Shown here piece by piece: positions 34,452-44,317 of a DNA stretch of 64,000 nt. Origin of the DNA: Gemmatimonadaceae bacterium (GTDB lineage Bacteria > Gemmatimonadota > Gemmatimonadetes > Gemmatimonadales > Gemmatimonadaceae). Under the pieces are notes generated by a model. It ran no database searches. It was not told where the DNA came from and was given only the letters and a program-made list of their open reading frames with translations. The DNA is taken from positions 62,001 through 126,000 of the forward strand of contig JADZDM010000012.1 in NCBI GenBank assembly GCA_020851035.1, written 5' to 3'. The position numbers and the translations under genes are program-made. Numbering within the stretch: position 1 is the stretch's first letter; each line of letters begins with the position of its first letter.

Positions 34452-36635
34452 ATGAACGCTTCGCAGTCCTCACTGCTCGGCATCATCATCGGGGGCAGCG
34501 TGATCGCCCTCGTGTTTGCCGGCTTCCTCGCGCGCTGGGTGCTGGCGCAGGGCACCGGCACCGACAAGATGCGGGCGATCTCCGATGCGATCCAGGAAGG
34601 CGCGGAGGCCTACCTGTCGCGGCAGAACAAGACCATCTCGGTGCTGGCGATCGTGGTCGCCGCGCTGCTCTTCGTGGGCTACGGGCTGCTGCGCAGCACG
34701 ACGCCCTCGGACCCGGTGTCCGACCCGAAGGTGCTGGCCCTGTTCGTCACGCTGTCGTTCTTTCTCGGCGCCCTCAGCTCGGGCATCGCCGGCTACATGG
34801 GCATGTGGGTCTCGATCCGGACCAACATCCGCGTGGCGAGCGCGGCGATGCAGTCGCTGAACGCCGCGCTGCAGACGGCGCTCCGCGGCGGTGCGGTGTC
34901 CGGCCTCTTCACCGTGTCGATGTCGCTGCTCGGCGTCGGTGGCCTGTTCGCCATCATCACCCTGCTGGCCCCCGAGGGCGTCACGGCGGAGCAGTGGGCG
35001 CCGAAGATCCCGTTCCTGATCGTGGGCTACGGCTTCGGGGCGAGCTTCGTCGCGCTCTTCGCCCAGCTCGGTGGCGGCATCTACACCAAGGCGGCGGACG
35101 TCGGCGCCGACCTGGTGGGCAAGGTGGAAGCCGGCATCCCCGAGGATGACCCGCGCAACCCGGCCGTGATCGCGGACCTCGTCGGTGACAACGTCGGCGA
35201 CTGCGCCGGCCGCGGCGCCGACCTGTTCGAGTCCACCGCCGCCGAGAACATCGGCGCGATGATCCTTGGCGTGGCGCTGTTCAAGTTCTTCGGCATCAAC
35301 GGCATCCTGTTCCCCCTCGTCATCGGCGCGCTCGGCCTGCTCTGCTCCGTGGTCGGTGTCATGACCGTCAGCACGAAGGAAGATGCGGACCCGATGGATG
35401 CGCTGAACCGTGGCTACTACATCACGGCCGCGCTGGTGACGGTGATGTTCTTCCTCGCCTGCCGGTGGCTGCTCGCCACGCCGGAGGCGCCGGACGCCTG
35501 GAAGAGCTTCTTCGCCTGTGGCGTGATCGGCATCGTGACCTCCATCGCCTTCGTGTTCATCACGCAGTACTACACCGAGTACCGGTACCGTCCCGTGCTC
35601 TCGATCGCCGACGCCAGCAACACCGGTCCGGCGACGAACATCATCATGGGCCTGGCGGTCGGCATGGAGTCCACCGTGCTGCCGGTGATCACGATCGGCA
35701 TCGCGCTGCTGGCGAGCTTCATGATCGGGCAGGGCAGTGGCCTGATGGAGAACGGCGTGGCGGTGGGCGGCCTGTTCGGCACCGCCGTGGCGACGATGGG
35801 CATGCTGGGCACAGCCGGCTACATCCTCGCGATGGACGTCTTCGGTCCGATCACGGACAACGCCGGCGGCATCGTGGAGATGTCGCAGCAGCCGCCCGAG
35901 ATCCGCGACAAGACCGACCGTCTCGACTCGGTGGGCAACACCACCAAGGCGCTCACGAAGGGCTACGCCATCGGCTCCGCCGCACTGGCGGCGTTCCTGC
36001 TGTTCTCGGCGTACCTGGACGAGGTGAAGAACATGACCGGCTCCCCGCTCAGCGTGGACCTGTCGAAGCCCCAGGTGTTCGTGGCGGCGCTGCTCGGCGG
36101 CATGCTGGTGTTCTGGTTCTCGTCGCTGGCGATGAAGGCCGTCTCCACGGCCGCGCAGTCGGTCATCACCGAGGTGCGCCGCCAGTTCCGCGAGAAGCCG
36201 GGCATCATGCTCGGCACCGACAAGCCGGACTACGCAGCCTGCGTGGACATCGTGACCAAGGGCGCGCTGCGGGCGATGGTGCTGCCGGGGGCGCTGGTGG
36301 TCAGCTTCCCGATCATCGTGGGCGTGGTCTTCAAGTGGCTCGGTGCGCCGGGCGAGCGCCTCGGCGCCGAGGCGGTGGCCGGGTTCCTGATGATCTCGAC
36401 GGTGGTCGGCATCCTGATGGCTGGCTTCCTGAACAATGCCGGCGGTGCGTGGGACAACGCCAAGAAGTACATCGAGACCGGCGCCTTCGGTGGCAAGAAG
36501 AGCGACGCGCACAAGGCGGCCGTCGTCGGCGACACGGTGGGTGACCCCTTCAAGGACACCGCCGGCCCGTCGCTGCACGTGCTGATCAAGCTGCTCAGCA
36601 CGATCACGCTCGTCATGGCGCCGCTGTTCATCTGA
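34452..36635 (+). CDS. hppA: Membrane-bound H+-translocating pyrophosphatase, K+-independent type
   Basis: A 727-residue integral membrane enzyme with about 16 helices that couples pyrophosphate hydrolysis to proton pumping. The substrate-binding signature is present as GGGIYTKAADVGADLVGKVE near residue 205, followed by DDPRNPAVIADLVGDNVGD. GNTTKALTKGYAIGS places Lys499 and Thr502 at the positions that distinguish K+-independent from K+-dependent enzymes (Ala in the latter). This points to a K+-independent H+ pump. The gene lies 25 bases after the decayed permease and is followed by a terminator-like hairpin. Confidence 0.96.
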   Translation: MNASQSSLLGIIIGGSVIALVFAGFLARWVLAQGTGTDKMRAISDAIQEGAEAYLSRQNKTISVLAIVVAALLFVGYGLLRSTTPSDPVSDPKVLALFVTLSFFLGALSSGIAGYMGMWVSIRTNIRVASAAMQSLNAALQTALRGGAVSGLFTVSMSLLGVGGLFAIITLLAPEGVTAEQWAPKIPFLIVGYGFGASFVALFAQLGGGIYTKAADVGADLVGKVEAGIPEDDPRNPAVIADLVGDNVGDCAGRGADLFESTAAENIGAMILGVALFKFFGINGILFPLVIGALGLLCSVVGVMTVSTKEDADPMDALNRGYYITAALVTVMFFLACRWLLATPEAPDAWKSFFACGVIGIVTSIAFVFITQYYTEYRYRPVLSIADASNTGPATNIIMGLAVGMESTVLPVITIGIALLASFMIGQGSGLMENGVAVGGLFGTAVATMGMLGTAGYILAMDVFGPITDNAGGIVEMSQQPPEIRDKTDRLDSVGNTTKALTKGYAIGSAALAAFLLFSAYLDEVKNMTGSPLSVDLSKPQVFVAALLGGMLVFWFSSLAMKAVSTAAQSVITEVRRQFREKPGIMLGTDKPDYAACVDIVTKGALRAMVLPGALVVSFPIIVGVVFKWLGAPGERLGAEAVAGFLMISTVVGILMAGFLNNAGGAWDNAKKYIETGAFGGKKSDAHKAAVVGDTVGDPFKDTAGPSLHVLIKLLSTITLVMAPLFI

Positions 36636-36653
36636 TGTGACCCGCACGGCTGC

Positions 36654-36683
36654 CGGTGCATTCCCCCCGCGGGGAGTGCACCG
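36654..36683 (+). terminator. Hairpin after hppA
   Basis: CGGTGCATTCCCC and GGGGAGTGCACCG form a 13-base stem with a single G-T wobble and a CCGC loop. It lies 18 bases after the hppA stop codon and 25 bases before the next start. There is no T tract. Confidence 0.55.
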
Positions 36684-36708
36684 ACAGGAACCGTTTCACC
36701 CGGTGCCC

Positions 36709-38220
36709 ATGTCATTGCTGCAGCGGAAGCCGATCGCCGGCGCGAGCGAGAGTTCGGGCATGAAGCGCACGCTCGGCGTGAGTGACCTCGTCCTGCTCTC
36801 GATCGGGGCCGTGATCGGTGCCGGCATCTTCGCCTCCCTCGGCACGGCCGCCGCCGGCGAGGTGCTCAAGGACGGCACCGTCGTCCGGTACGGTGCGGGG
36901 CCGGCGCTCGTCGTCAGCTTCGTGCTGCTCGGCGTCGTCTGCGGACTGGCCGCGCTCTGCTATGCCGAGCTGGCGGCGATGATCCCGGCCGCCGGCAGTG
37001 CCTACGCGTACTCGTACGCCACCCTGGGCGAGCTGGTCGCGTGGATCATCGGCTGGGACCTGATCCTGGAGTACGCGGTCGGCAACGTGGCGGTGGCGAT
37101 CGCCTGGAGCGGCTACTTCGACTCGCTCCTGAGCGGCTTCGGGATCCACCTGCCCATCTGGCTCACGCACGGCTACTTCCAGGCGATGAAGAGCACCGTG
37201 CCGGCCGTGCAGCAGGCGATCGTCGACGCCCCGCACATCGCCGGCATTCCCGTGCTCCTCAACCTCCCCGCCTTCCTCATCGTCGCGGCGATCACATGGC
37301 TGCTCTGCCGCGGCGTGAAGGAGAGCGCGCGGGCGAATGCCGTGATGGTCGGCATCAAGCTGCTGGTGCTGACGCTGTTCGTGGTGGTGGGGTCCATGCA
37401 CATCGACCCGGCCAACTACCACCCGTTCGCCCCCAATGGCTGGAAGGGGATCCACCAGGGCGCCGCGATCGTGTTCTTCGCCTACATCGGCTTCGACGCC
37501 GTGAGCACCGCCGGCGAGGAGACCATCGATCCCCAGCGGAACCTGCCGCGCGGCATCCTCCTCGGGCTGGGCATCTGCACGCTGATCTACGTGATCGTCG
37601 GCGCCGTCGCGACCGGCATGGTGCCGTATTCGCAGCTGCTCGGTGCCGATCCGCTGGCCAAGGCGCTGACGCTGGCCGGCCTGAGCACGGCGAGCTGGAT
37701 CGTCTCGGCCGGCGCCGTGGTCTCGATGGCGGCGGTGCTGCTCGTGTTCCAGTACGGGCAGCCGCGGATCTTCTACGCGATGGCGCGCGACGGGCTGCTG
37801 CCGCCGTTCGCGGCCAAGCTGCACCCCAAGTACCGCACGCCGCACGTGACGACGATCATCACCGGCGTGTGCGTCGCCCTCGGCGGCCTGGTGGCCGACG
37901 ATGCCGCGACGTATGACCTGACCAACATCGGCACCCTGGCGGCGTTCATGCTGGTGTGCCTCGGCGTGCTGGCCCTGCGGATCCGGGAGCCGGACCGTCA
38001 TCGCCCGTTCAAGGTGCCCTTCGTCTGGCCGGTGGCTGGCGGCGGCGCACTGGCCTGCCTGTACGTGATGCGCGGCCTGCCGGCGAGTGCCTGGCAGGCG
38101 TTCGGCATCTGGCTCCTGATCGGCCTCGTGCTCTATTTCGCGTACGGATACCGGAATTCCGTCCTGCGCACCGGCCGCGAGCTGCCCAAGGTGCCGGAGC
38201 TCGAAGGCCCGTCCCACTGA
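36709..38220 (+). CDS. APC-family amino acid permease, cationic amino acid transporter type
   Basis: A 503-residue, intact APC-superfamily permease with about 12-13 helices. TM1 carries the unwound substrate motif IGAVIGAGIFASLGTAAAG (about residues 31-49), and FFAYIGFDAVSTAGEETIDP near residue 256 matches the CAT (SLC7A-like) subgroup. It probably imports amino acids, possibly cationic ones; specificity is not readable. The start is set at MSLLQRKP (36709). It is followed after 19 bases by a symporter gene and is likely co-transcribed with it. Confidence 0.9.
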   Translation: MSLLQRKPIAGASESSGMKRTLGVSDLVLLSIGAVIGAGIFASLGTAAAGEVLKDGTVVRYGAGPALVVSFVLLGVVCGLAALCYAELAAMIPAAGSAYAYSYATLGELVAWIIGWDLILEYAVGNVAVAIAWSGYFDSLLSGFGIHLPIWLTHGYFQAMKSTVPAVQQAIVDAPHIAGIPVLLNLPAFLIVAAITWLLCRGVKESARANAVMVGIKLLVLTLFVVVGSMHIDPANYHPFAPNGWKGIHQGAAIVFFAYIGFDAVSTAGEETIDPQRNLPRGILLGLGICTLIYVIVGAVATGMVPYSQLLGADPLAKALTLAGLSTASWIVSAGAVVSMAAVLLVFQYGQPRIFYAMARDGLLPPFAAKLHPKYRTPHVTTIITGVCVALGGLVADDAATYDLTNIGTLAAFMLVCLGVLALRIREPDRHRPFKVPFVWPVAGGGALACLYVMRGLPASAWQAFGIWLLIGLVLYFAYGYRNSVLRTGRELPKVPELEGPSH

Positions 38221-38239
38221 CCACACCGACCGAGACCGC

Positions 38240-39490
38240 ATGTCGTTCCTGAAGAAGCTGTCGCTCACGCAGTGGATCATCGTCTCCATGATCGTCGGGA
38301 CGCTGATCGGCTGGCTCTTCCCGGAGTTCGGGCAGAGCCTGAAGCTGCTGTCCACGATCTTCCTGCGGATGATCAAGTCCGTCATCGTGCCGCTGCTCTT
38401 CAGCACCCTCGTGATCGGCATCGCCGGCCACGGCGACGACATGAAGAAGGTCGGGCGGCTGGCCCTGCGGTCGATCATCTATTTCGAGGTCGTCACCACG
38501 CTGGCGCTCGCGGTCGGCCTGATCGCGGTGAACCTCGTCAAGCCCGGCGAGGGCGTCTCGCTGGGCGCGGCGAACGCGGCGGATGCCAAGGAGTTCACGA
38601 CCACCACCCCGACGCTGTCCGGCGTGCTCGAGCACACCGTGCCGCAGAGCTTCTTCGAGGCGGCGGCGAAGAACGAGGTGCTGCAGATCGTGTTCTTCAG
38701 CGTCCTCTTCGGGATCGCGCTGGCGCGCGTGCCGGGCAAGCCCCGCCAGGTGATGCTCGACTTCTGCGAGTCACTCAGCGAGGTGATGTTCAAGTTCGTG
38801 GGCATCGTGATGGCGTTCGCGCCGATCGGCATTGCCGGGGCGATCGCGGCGACCGTGGGGCGCTCGGGACTGGCCGTGCTGCTCACCCTGCTCAAGCTCG
38901 TGCTCACGCTCTACGGTGCGCTGGCCGTCTTCATCCTGCTCGTCCTGATTCCCGTCGTGCTGCTGGCACGGGTGCCGCTCGCCGCCTTCGTGAAGCAGGT
39001 GAAGGCCTCGGCGCTGATGGCATTCTCCACCGCCAGTTCCGAGGCCGCGCTCCCCGGCGCCATGCAGGCAATGGAGAAGCTGGGCGTGCCGAAGCGGATC
39101 GTGGCGTTCGTCATGCCCACGGGCTACAGCTTCAACCTCGACGGCAGCACGCTCTACCTGGCCGTGGCGAGCATCTTCGTCGCGCAGGCCGCCAACATCG
39201 ACATGCCACTGAAGACCCAGCTGCTGATGATGCTGACGCTGATGCTGACGTCGAAGGGCGTGGCGGCCGTGCCGCGGGCATCGCTGGTCATCCTCTCCGG
39301 CGCGCTGACCACCTTCGGGCTGCCGCTCGAGGGCGTGGCGCTTATCCTCGGAGTCGATGCCGTGATGGACATGGCCCGCACCAGCGTGAACCTCGTCGGC
39401 AACTGCCTGGCGACGGTCGTGATGGCGCGGTGGGAAGGGGAGTTCGACGATGGCGCCGCTGCCGCCGTGCTGCAGCCGCAATCCGCGTAG
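38240..39490 (+). CDS. DAACS-family dicarboxylate/amino acid:cation symporter
   Basis: A 416-residue secondary transporter of the glutamate/aspartate/C4-dicarboxylate family (GltP/DctA). Signature stretches are the serine-rich re-entrant loop FSTASSEAALPGAMQAM (about 258-274) and the TM7 motif MPTGYSFNLDGSTLYL near 292, and VDAVMDMARTSVNLVGN near 373. It cotransports the substrate with Na+ or H+. The pairing with an amino acid permease upstream suggests an amino acid uptake operon. A short GC palindrome, GCGCCGCGGCGC (39490-39501), at its end separates it from the convergent metallopeptidase gene. Confidence 0.93.
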   Translation: MSFLKKLSLTQWIIVSMIVGTLIGWLFPEFGQSLKLLSTIFLRMIKSVIVPLLFSTLVIGIAGHGDDMKKVGRLALRSIIYFEVVTTLALAVGLIAVNLVKPGEGVSLGAANAADAKEFTTTTPTLSGVLEHTVPQSFFEAAAKNEVLQIVFFSVLFGIALARVPGKPRQVMLDFCESLSEVMFKFVGIVMAFAPIGIAGAIAATVGRSGLAVLLTLLKLVLTLYGALAVFILLVLIPVVLLARVPLAAFVKQVKASALMAFSTASSEAALPGAMQAMEKLGVPKRIVAFVMPTGYSFNLDGSTLYLAVASIFVAQAANIDMPLKTQLLMMLTLMLTSKGVAAVPRASLVILSGALTTFGLPLEGVALILGVDAVMDMARTSVNLVGNCLATVVMARWEGEFDDGAAAAVLQPQSA

Positions 39491-39507
39491 CGCCGCGGCG
39501 CGCCACG

Positions 39508-40383
39508 TCAGCGGCTGAACGTGTCGCAGGCGTCCACCGTCCCGGTGTCGAAACCGCGACGAAACCAGGTCATGCGCTGGGCGGCACTGCCGTGCGTGAA
39601 CGACTCGGGCCGGATTGCGCTCCCCGTCATCTCGGAGATGCGGTCGTCGCCCACGGCTGACGCGGCGCCGAGGGCCTCCTCGATGTCACCGGGCTGGAGG
39701 CGCCCCTGCTGCTGCGCGTGCCGGCCCCAGATGCCGGCGTAGCAGTCCGCCTGCAACTCGAGCCGGACCGAGAGCTCGTTGCGCGCGCCGGGGTTCCGCT
39801 GCTGCATCTGCCGCATCTGGCGCTCGGTCCCGAGCACGTTCTGCACGTGATGGCCGATCTCGTGCGCGAGCACGTAGGCCTGGGCGAAGTCCCCGGGCGC
39901 GCCGAACCGCCGCCGGAGTTCGTCGTAGAAGCCCAGGTCCACGTAGACCTTTTCGTCAGCCGGGCAGTAGAAGGGGCCGGAGGCGGACTGGGCCGCGCCA
40001 CAGCCAGTGTTCACTGCATCCCGGAAGAGCACCAGCCGGGCGCGCCGGTACTCCGCGCCGCCCTGGGTGAAGACCTTCTCCCAGTTGGCCTGCGCGTCAT
40101 CGAGCACGAAGGACATGAACTTGACGAGGGTCTCCTCTTCCGCCGACGTCTGGGCCGGGGGCCGTGGCGGGCCGCTCGGCTCAGCCGATGGCATCGGGGC
40201 TCCGCCTCCCGCGCCGAGTGCGCCGGTGAGGTCGGTCTTGAAGACGACGCTCAGGACGAGCAGCACGAGGAACCCACCGATGCCGACGCGCCCGCCACCC
40301 AGCCGGAAGCCACCACCACCGCCGGCTCGTTCGCCGCGGCGGTCTTCGAGGTCCTGGCTCGGACCGTTGTCGTCCCACTTCAT
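39508..40383 (-). CDS. YpfJ-family neutral zinc metallopeptidase
   Basis: A 291-residue membrane-anchored protein of the YpfJ/zinc-metallopeptidase (DUF) family. After a hydrophilic start with a glycine run, one helix (about 32-50) anchors the protein. The catalytic motif HEIGHHVQNVLG (about residue 170) provides the HExxH zinc site, and ELQADCYAGIWG provides the third ligand region. The first block, ...WEKVFTQGGAEYRRARLVLF, is typical of the family. The substrate and role are unknown. The ATG at 40383 is used. It is convergent with the symporter gene. Confidence 0.88.
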   Translation of the reverse strand: MKWDDNGPSQDLEDRRGERAGGGGGFRLGGGRVGIGGFLVLLVLSVVFKTDLTGALGAGGGAPMPSAEPSGPPRPPAQTSAEEETLVKFMSFVLDDAQANWEKVFTQGGAEYRRARLVLFRDAVNTGCGAAQSASGPFYCPADEKVYVDLGFYDELRRRFGAPGDFAQAYVLAHEIGHHVQNVLGTERQMRQMQQRNPGARNELSVRLELQADCYAGIWGRHAQQQGRLQPGDIEEALGAASAVGDDRISEMTGSAIRPESFTHGSAAQRMTWFRRGFDTGTVDACDTFSR

Positions 40384-40554
40384 CGTGAACCTGCTGGCGC
40401 TGAGGGAGCGACACCGCCGGCCTGTGTGGCGGCGTGTCGCAACGCGGTGCAGGGCGCCGGCGCCGCTGCGGAAGCGATGAATATTAGCGGCCGGCAACGG
40501 CGGGCAGGGGGCCTCCGGCTTGCGCGGCGCCCCCCGGACGGTGCCGGCGGGCCG

Positions 40555-41211
40555 TCAGACGGCGCTGCCGACCGGCTGCGACAGGCTCGCGACGGTCAGC
40601 AGTCGACTGTCGTCGAGGTGCTGACGGACGGCCGCCGCTGCGGCCTCGGGATCCCGGTCACGCAGCGCGGCCACGATCTCGCAGTGTTGCTGCTGGACGA
40701 GGCGTCCATGGTCGTCGGTCAGGGTGACGGCCTGGATGAAACGGCGGCTCTCCTGCATCAGCGACAGGGCGAGCTCGGCGAGTCGGCGATTGCCGCTCCC
40801 GACGGCGATGATCTCGTGGAACTCCGCGTTGGCGGCGGAGAAGACCATGATCGACTCACGGTCGCCGGGGTCGTAGCCGATGGTGCTGAGCTCCTCGAGC
40901 CGCTGGAGCTCGGGCTCGCCGAGCCGTGGCGAGGCGAGCTCGACTGCGGCGACCTCAACGATACACCGGAGCTGGAAGAGGTCCTCGGCGTCGGACAGCG
41001 TGATCGGCGTCACGGTGTAGCCCAGCCGGGGTGTCACGGCGAGGAGTCCCTCGAGGACGAGCCGTCGCATCGCCTCGCGGACCGGCGTCTTGCCGATCTC
41101 GATCCGCTCGACGATGGCGTTTTCGGTGAGCGCAGATCCGGCCGGCAGGTCGCCGTTGAGGATCATGCCACGGAGTCGAGCGTATGCCGCTTCGGCGAGT
41201 TGCATCGGCAT
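40555..41211 (-). CDS. GntR-family transcriptional regulator with FCD domain
   Basis: A 218-residue regulator. The N-terminal winged helix (about 5-70) shows the GntR pattern: AYARLRGMILNGDLPAGSAL, then GKTPVREAMRRLVLEGLL. The C-terminal all-helical FCD domain (about 80-210) includes the metal/ligand residues in FHEIIAVGSGNRRLAEL and ...QQQHCEIVAALRDRD. It is divergent from the hut operon and is the likely regulator of it. The usual GntR-type Hut repressor HutC has a UTRA effector domain, so this would be a different solution to the same task. Confidence 0.9.
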   Translation of the reverse strand: MPMQLAEAAYARLRGMILNGDLPAGSALTENAIVERIEIGKTPVREAMRRLVLEGLLAVTPRLGYTVTPITLSDAEDLFQLRCIVEVAAVELASPRLGEPELQRLEELSTIGYDPGDRESIMVFSAANAEFHEIIAVGSGNRRLAELALSLMQESRRFIQAVTLTDDHGRLVQQQHCEIVAALRDRDPEAAAAAVRQHLDDSRLLTVASLSQPVGSAV

Positions 41212-41282
41212 CGTGATGGGACCGGAGAGAACGGGTAAGCTGTGCAGGCGGGCGATGCGCAGCGGGAGGGGGACGCAGGTGA

Positions 41283-41386
41283 CGTGATATTACGAGGTCG
41301 TGCGTCGCGCTCGCCATTGTCCGTAGGTTAGACATGCGGGGCGCGGGCAGCGTTGGTGCGATCGCGGTACGCGTGTGATATATCAG
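41283..41386. promoter_or_regulatory. Possible GntR operator sites between the regulator gene and hutU
   Basis: The 227-base divergent gap contains a perfect 10-base palindrome TGATATATCA (41376-41385) and a near-palindrome CGTGATATTACG (41283-41294). Both share a GTGATAT half-site, and they are 91 bases apart. AT-rich palindromes of this kind stand out in the GC-rich gap and suit a dimeric FCD-type regulator, but the link is an inference. Confidence 0.4.
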
Positions 41387-41438
41387 ACGGGACGACGGTG
41401 GCATTTCACGACGAACTCACCACGAACTGACGACGGCG

Positions 41439-43094
41439 ATGGCCAGACACATCAGGGCGGCACGGGGTGGTACGCGAACGGCACGGGGTTGGATCCAGGA
41501 AGCGGCCAAGCGCATGCTGATGAACAACCTCGACCCCGAGGTGGCCGAGCGCCCCGACGACCTCGTCGTGTACGGCGGACGGGGAAAGGCGGCGCGTGAC
41601 TGGCAGAGCTTCGACACCATCGTCGCGACGCTCGATCGGCTCCGCGACGACGAGACGCTGCTGGTGCAATCCGGCAAGCCCGTGGCGGTGCTCGAGACAC
41701 ACCCCATGTCGCCGCGGGTGCTGATCGCCAATTCCAACCTCGTCCCGAAGTGGGCCACCTGGGAGGAGTTCGACCGGCTCGACAAGCTCGGCCTCATGAT
41801 GTACGGCCAGATGACCGCCGGGAGCTGGATCTACATCGGCACGCAGGGGATCCTGCAGGGCACCTACGAGACGTTCGCCGGCGCCGCAGACCGCCACTTC
41901 GGCGGCACCCTCGCCGGCACCATCACCGTGACCGCCGGCCTTGGTGGCATGGGCGGCGCGCAGCCGCTCGCCGTCACGCTCGCCGGTGGTGTGAGCATCT
42001 GCATCGAGGTCGACCCCACGCGCATCCAACGTCGCCTCGAGACGCGGTATCTCGACGTCGTCGCCACCTCACTCGACGACGCGATCCGCACCGCCGAGAC
42101 GGCGCGACAGGAACGACGCGCCCTCTCCATCGGCTTGCTCGGCAACGCCGCGACCATCCTCCCCGAGATGGTCGCGCGCAACTTCACGCCGCAGCTGGTC
42201 ACCGACCAGACGTCGTCACACGACCCGATGGTCGGCTATCTCCCCGTGACCGCCGCCGACGAGGACGTGGACACGCTGCGCCGCCTGCAGCCCGACACCT
42301 ACCTCGCCCGCGTGCGCGATGCCATGGTCGCCCATGTGCATGCGATCGTGACGATGCAGGAGCGTGGTGCCATCGCGTTCGACTACGGCAACAACCTGCG
42401 CGCACAGGCGCAGCTCGCGGGCTATGCCAACGCCTTCAGCTATCCGGGCTTCGTGCCCGCGTTCATCCGCGAGAGTTTCTGTGAAGGGCGGGGGCCGTTC
42501 CGCTGGGTCGCCCTGAGCGGCGATCCGGCGGACATCGCGGCCACCGACGCCGCCATGAAGGAGCTCTTCCCGGAGGATGCGCGCCTTCAGCAATGGCTGG
42601 GCTGGGCTGGTGATCGCATCGCCTTCCAGGGGCTGCCGGCGCGCATCTGCTGGCTCGGCTACCGCCAGCGCGACAAGGCCGGCCTGCTCTTCAACGAGAT
42701 GGTGCGCGACGGGCGCGTCTCGGCACCGATCGTGATCGGCCGCGACCACCTCGACGCCGGCTCCGTGGCGAGCCCGTACCGCGAGACGGAGGCGATGCGC
42801 GACGGGAGCGATGCCGTCAGCGACTGGCCGCTGCTGAACTTCGCGACCGGCATCGCGAGCGGCGCCGCGTGGATGAGTTTCCATCATGGCGGCGGGGTCG
42901 GCATGGGCTACAGCCAGCACTCCGGCCTGGTCGCCGTCGCGGATGGCAGCGCCGAGGCCGATGAGCGACTGCGCCGCTGCCTCACGAACGATCCGGCGAT
43001 GGGCGTGATCCGGCATGCCGACGCCGGCTACGAGACGGCGTTGCGCGTGGTGCGCGAGCGTGGAGTGGACATGCCGTCACTGGACCGCGCCTGA
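41439..43094 (+). CDS. hutU: Urocanate hydratase
   Basis: A 551-residue NAD+-dependent urocanase, the second step of histidine breakdown, converting urocanate to 4-imidazolone-5-propionate. The family sequence [20 protein letters not shown] lies near residue 26 and the NAD-binding [12 protein letters not shown] near 168. The region [20 protein letters not shown] (about 405) contains the active-site cysteine. Length equals the usual 550-560 residues. It starts the hut operon; its TGA overlaps the hutI start (TGATG). Confidence 0.97.
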   Translation: MARHIRAARGGTRTARGWIQEAAKRMLMNNLDPEVAERPDDLVVYGGRGKAARDWQSFDTIVATLDRLRDDETLLVQSGKPVAVLETHPMSPRVLIANSNLVPKWATWEEFDRLDKLGLMMYGQMTAGSWIYIGTQGILQGTYETFAGAADRHFGGTLAGTITVTAGLGGMGGAQPLAVTLAGGVSICIEVDPTRIQRRLETRYLDVVATSLDDAIRTAETARQERRALSIGLLGNAATILPEMVARNFTPQLVTDQTSSHDPMVGYLPVTAADEDVDTLRRLQPDTYLARVRDAMVAHVHAIVTMQERGAIAFDYGNNLRAQAQLAGYANAFSYPGFVPAFIRESFCEGRGPFRWVALSGDPADIAATDAAMKELFPEDARLQQWLGWAGDRIAFQGLPARICWLGYRQRDKAGLLFNEMVRDGRVSAPIVIGRDHLDAGSVASPYRETEAMRDGSDAVSDWPLLNFATGIASGAAWMSFHHGGGVGMGYSQHSGLVAVADGSAEADERLRRCLTNDPAMGVIRHADAGYETALRVVRERGVDMPSLDRA

Positions 43095-44317
43095 TGTCGG
43101 CCACGCGCCTGCTCACCAACATCGGGGCGCTGGTCACGGTGCCGGGGAAGGGCGCCGTGCGCGGTGGCGCGATGGGCGAACTGTCGGTCACGCATGACGC
43201 CGCGGTCGCGATCACCAACGGCCACGTGAGCTGGTGCGGTTCACGTAGCGACTGGCAGGGCACGGCGCACGACGAGGTCGATCTCGGCGGTGCGGCGGTG
43301 GTGCCGGGACTGGTCGATCCGCACACGCACGTCGTGTGGGGTGGCGATCGCCTTGCCGACTTCGAGGCGCGTGCCAGCGGTGTGGCATACGAGACAATCC
43401 TCGCCGGTGGCGGCGGCATCCGTCACACCGTCGGCGAGACGTCGCGCGCGACGACGGAGGCGCTCGTGGGCAGCGCCACGCAGCGCCTGCAACGCATGAT
43501 GCGCGCTGGTGCCACGACCATCGAGGTCAAGAGCGGCTATGGTGCCGGCTGGGAGGACGAGTGCCGCGAACTCGAGGTCGTGCGCCGGCTCCGGTCACTG
43601 GTGCCGGCGCGTCTCGAGGCGACGATGCTGTTCCACCTGCCGCCGCGCGACGCCGCTGAGCGCGCGGCATACCTGCACGCGGCCACCAATGAGTGGATTC
43701 CGCAACTCGCCTCCGACGGCAGCGCCAGCGCGGTGGACATCTTCATCGAGCGTGAGGCGTTCTCCGTGGCCGACGCCGGCCAGGTGCTGCGTGCGGCACG
43801 GCGCGCGGGACTGTCGTGCAAGGCGCACACCGACCAGTTCCATGCCCTCGGCGGCACCGAGCTCGCGATCGCGCACGGCGCCTTGAGCGTGGATCACCTC
43901 GAGTCCAGCGGGCCGGACCAGGTGGCGGCACTCGCCGCGGGCAACACGGTCGGCGTGGTGCTGCCCGGCGTGTCATTGCACCTCGGCCTGCCTGCTGCGC
44001 CCGGCCGTGCACTGGTCGACTCGGGGGCGATCGTTGCCGTCGGCACCGACTGCAACCCGGGCTCGTCGCCGTTGTTCTCGATGGCGATGGCCATGGCACT
44101 CGGCGTACGGCTCAACGGCTTGTCGCCCGCCGAATCGCTCACGGCCTGCACCGCCAACGCCGCCGCGGCGCTCGGCCTGCCCGACGTCGGCCGCATCGCA
44201 CCCGGGATGTGCGCCGACCTGCTGGTGCTCCGCAGCGCCGACTGGCGCGACCTTCCTTACACCCTTGGCGATGACGTCGTGCAGCGCGTGTTCATCGCCG
44301 GTACCGAACTGTCATGA
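43094..44317 (+). CDS. hutI: Imidazolonepropionase
   Basis: A 407-residue metal-dependent amidohydrolase, the third step of histidine breakdown, opening 4-imidazolone-5-propionate to N-formimino-glutamate. The metal pair is in VDPHTHVVWGGDR (about residues 75-87). KSGYGAGWEDE near 142 is the usual KSGYGL-type block. Further ligands are in KAHTDQFHALGGTELAIAHG near 243, and the aspartate in AVGTDCNPGSSP near 315. It overlaps hutU (TGATG) and hutH (ATGA), so the three are translated together. Confidence 0.97.
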   Translation: MSATRLLTNIGALVTVPGKGAVRGGAMGELSVTHDAAVAITNGHVSWCGSRSDWQGTAHDEVDLGGAAVVPGLVDPHTHVVWGGDRLADFEARASGVAYETILAGGGGIRHTVGETSRATTEALVGSATQRLQRMMRAGATTIEVKSGYGAGWEDECRELEVVRRLRSLVPARLEATMLFHLPPRDAAERAAYLHAATNEWIPQLASDGSASAVDIFIEREAFSVADAGQVLRAARRAGLSCKAHTDQFHALGGTELAIAHGALSVDHLESSGPDQVAALAAGNTVGVVLPGVSLHLGLPAAPGRALVDSGAIVAVGTDCNPGSSPLFSMAMAMALGVRLNGLSPAESLTACTANAAAALGLPDVGRIAPGMCADLLVLRSADWRDLPYTLGDDVVQRVFIAGTELS

